The notes beneath the pieces are model-generated. The model was not told the DNA's origin. It made no database searches and worked only from the letters and a program-made list of their open reading frames with translations. A DNA stretch of 7,660 nucleotides from Fusobacteriaceae bacterium. Its GTDB lineage: Bacteria > Fusobacteriota > Fusobacteriia > Fusobacteriales > Fusobacteriaceae. The translations under genes and the position numbers were made by a program. Positions 7,036 to 7,660 of the stretch are shown one piece after another. The stretch lies in the NCBI GenBank assembly GCA_016938425.1, contig JAFGUR010000283.1, forward strand, positions 1 through 7,660. The letters run 5' to 3'. Each line of letters starts with the position of its first letter. The first letter of the stretch is position 1.

Positions 7036-7054
7036 ATGTACATAGACAATAATA
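7036..7054 (+). repeat. 19-bp repeat, copy 1
   Basis: ATGTACATAGACAATAATA. It matches copy 2 except at two positions. It sits 10 bp upstream of the mfd -35 box, about 46-64 bp before the predicted transcription start. Confidence 0.65.
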
Positions 7055-7188
7055 AAAATACTCATCCATTTTTAAATAAATGCCAAAAAAATTAATATAT
7101 ACTTTTTATTTCTGCACAATACCCTGAACTCAATAAGGTTTACTTGGTTTTTTTTAAATACTTTTATAATTTAACTAATCTTTTATTT

Positions 7189-7207
7189 ATGTACATATAC
7201 AAAAATA
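7189..7207 (+). repeat. 19-bp repeat, copy 2 (closest to consensus)
   Basis: ATGTACATATACAAAAATA. It is used as the reference copy and begins 153 bp after copy 1. The first eight bases, ATGTACAT, are self-complementary. Confidence 0.7.
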
Positions 7208-7315
7208 TTTTTATTTCTTACATCTTTTAATATAATTGTTTCTGTATTTTAGAATTATTTTTCCAAATAATTCATTCTTAAAAACCTTTATTTTTTTGAT
7301 TGTACATTTATTTTT

Positions 7316-7334
7316 ATGTATATACACAAAAATA
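7316..7334 (+). repeat. 19-bp repeat, copy 3 (diverged)
   Basis: ATGTATATACACAAAAATA. It differs from copy 2 at three or four central positions but keeps both ends. It begins 127 bp after copy 2. An extra TGTACAT lies just before it at 7301. Confidence 0.55.
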
Positions 7335-7502
7335 AAGTTAAATTATGTCAGTTTTTTTATAACTTTAAAGTTTTCTAAATTCTTTTATATTCTCTTTAAA
7401 AATTGTAACTGCTCAAATAGTAACCATTCCCACAAAATAAGACTTTTAAAAACCTCTTTGAAATTAAGCAAGTCCTAATTACCCATATTTATATTTTTGT
7501 AT

Positions 7503-7521
7503 ATGTACATATGCAAAAATA
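7503..7521 (+). repeat. 19-bp repeat, copy 4
   Basis: ATGTACATATGCAAAAATA, one mismatch to copy 2, beginning 187 bp after copy 3. Here the repeat lies within a longer near-perfect palindrome (7495-7518): TTTTGTATATGT facing ACATATGCAAAA, with 11 of 12 positions paired. Confidence 0.7.
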
Positions 7522-7546
7522 TTTTAAAGCTATAACTATTTATTTC

Positions 7547-7567
7547 TATGTTAATTTTTTTAACATA
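7547..7567. repeat. Small inverted repeat
   Basis: TATGTTAA (7547-7554) and TTAACATA (7560-7567) could form an 8-bp AT-only stem around five T. No clean U tract follows on either strand, so it is a weak terminator candidate at best. Confidence 0.35.
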
Positions 7568-7629
7568 ATTATTTTTACCTTTAATATATATGTGAAAATT
7601 CTTTTTTTTCAAATGGTATTTTAATTTAT

Positions 7630-7648
7630 ATGTACATTGTCAAAAATA
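7630..7648 (+). repeat. 19-bp repeat, copy 5
   Basis: ATGTACATTGTCAAAAATA, differing from copy 2 in a central three-base block, beginning 127 bp after copy 4 and close to the window edge. Confidence 0.6.
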
Positions 7649-7660
7649 ATATTTATTTTA

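Larger units (their letters stand above)
6962..7660. other. Long AT-rich gene-free region with a repeat family
   Basis: About 700 bp upstream of mfd hold no convincing gene. Content: the mfd promoter, five same-strand 19-bp repeats at uneven intervals, a small hairpin (7547-7567) and two less AT-biased islands (about 7113-7147 and 7405-7480). The longest plus-strand frame (7236-7478) starts with TTG, lacks a ribosome site and has Phe/Ile/Asn/Ser-rich, non-protein-like composition. Minus-strand frames are broken by stops. I see no tRNA, riboswitch or DnaA-box cluster. The right edge is open, so the upstream gene is not seen. Confidence 0.7.

Noticed and set aside
7301..7307. Extra TGTACAT as a seventh repeat copy
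   Set aside because: Only the 7-base core matches; the following TTATTTTT does not fit the CAAAAATA half.
7236..7478. 80-codon plus-strand open frame
   Set aside because: It starts at TTG without a ribosome site, has Phe/Ile/Asn/Ser-rich composition typical of T-rich noncoding DNA, and contains a repeat copy.
7547..7567. Terminator for a gene beyond the right edge
   Set aside because: The stem is AT-only and not followed by a clean T run on either strand; an incoming minus-strand gene would need stronger evidence.
7036..7648. CRISPR array or plasmid-type iterons
   Set aside because: Spacings of 127-187 bp are too long and irregular, the repeats too short, and no cas or rep gene is present.
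7001..7660. Chromosomal replication origin
   Set aside because: It is AT-rich, but I see no DnaA boxes (TTATCCACA-like), and the adjacent genes are not the usual dnaA/dnaN/rpmH set.

Overview
The window suggests a low-GC, Gram-negative bacterium, most likely a member of the Fusobacteriota. The evidence is strongly AT-rich DNA with TGA used as a stop, genes arranged much as in Firmicutes (mfd, mazG, rqcP, ispE, spoVG), and an exported S-layer-homology protein with a barrel-like C-terminus, which implies an outer membrane. The phylum call is inference; a diderm Firmicute is the main alternative.

Every recognised gene lies on the minus strand, so transcription runs right to left. Positions 6962-7660 hold a very AT-rich gene-free stretch containing five same-strand copies of a 19-bp repeat. 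A TTGAAT-17-TAAAAT promoter at 6997-7025 then drives a tight five-gene run: mfd (transcription-repair coupling), mazG (house-cleaning NTP pyrophosphohydrolase), rqcP (ribosome quality control), ispE (isoprenoid precursor synthesis) and spoVG (RNA/DNA-binding regulator). Junctions are 0 nt, an overlap or short gap (rqcP), a 4-nt overlap and 29 nt, so this is very probably one operon. It ends in a hairpin terminator overlapping the spoVG stop. Next come a tRNA-Gln(UUG) with its own promoter and terminator, and the 5' part of an SLH-domain outer-membrane protein that runs off the left edge.

The operon groups information-maintenance and quality-control functions. In Bacillus subtilis all five orthologues sit in one neighbourhood (ispE-purR-yabJ-spoVG ... 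mfd ... yabN/mazG-yabO/rqcP), so this looks like a compacted, rearranged version of an old cluster. Several annotated-style starts need adjusting: mfd probably begins at an internal ATG and rqcP at a TTG.

The least explained feature is the 19-bp repeat (ATGTACATAnACAAAAATA). Five copies lie upstream of mfd, one of them 10 bp from the mfd -35 box. A sixth, in the opposite orientation, forms the last codons and stop of mazG. No CRISPR array, recognisable complete mobile element or defence system is visible.
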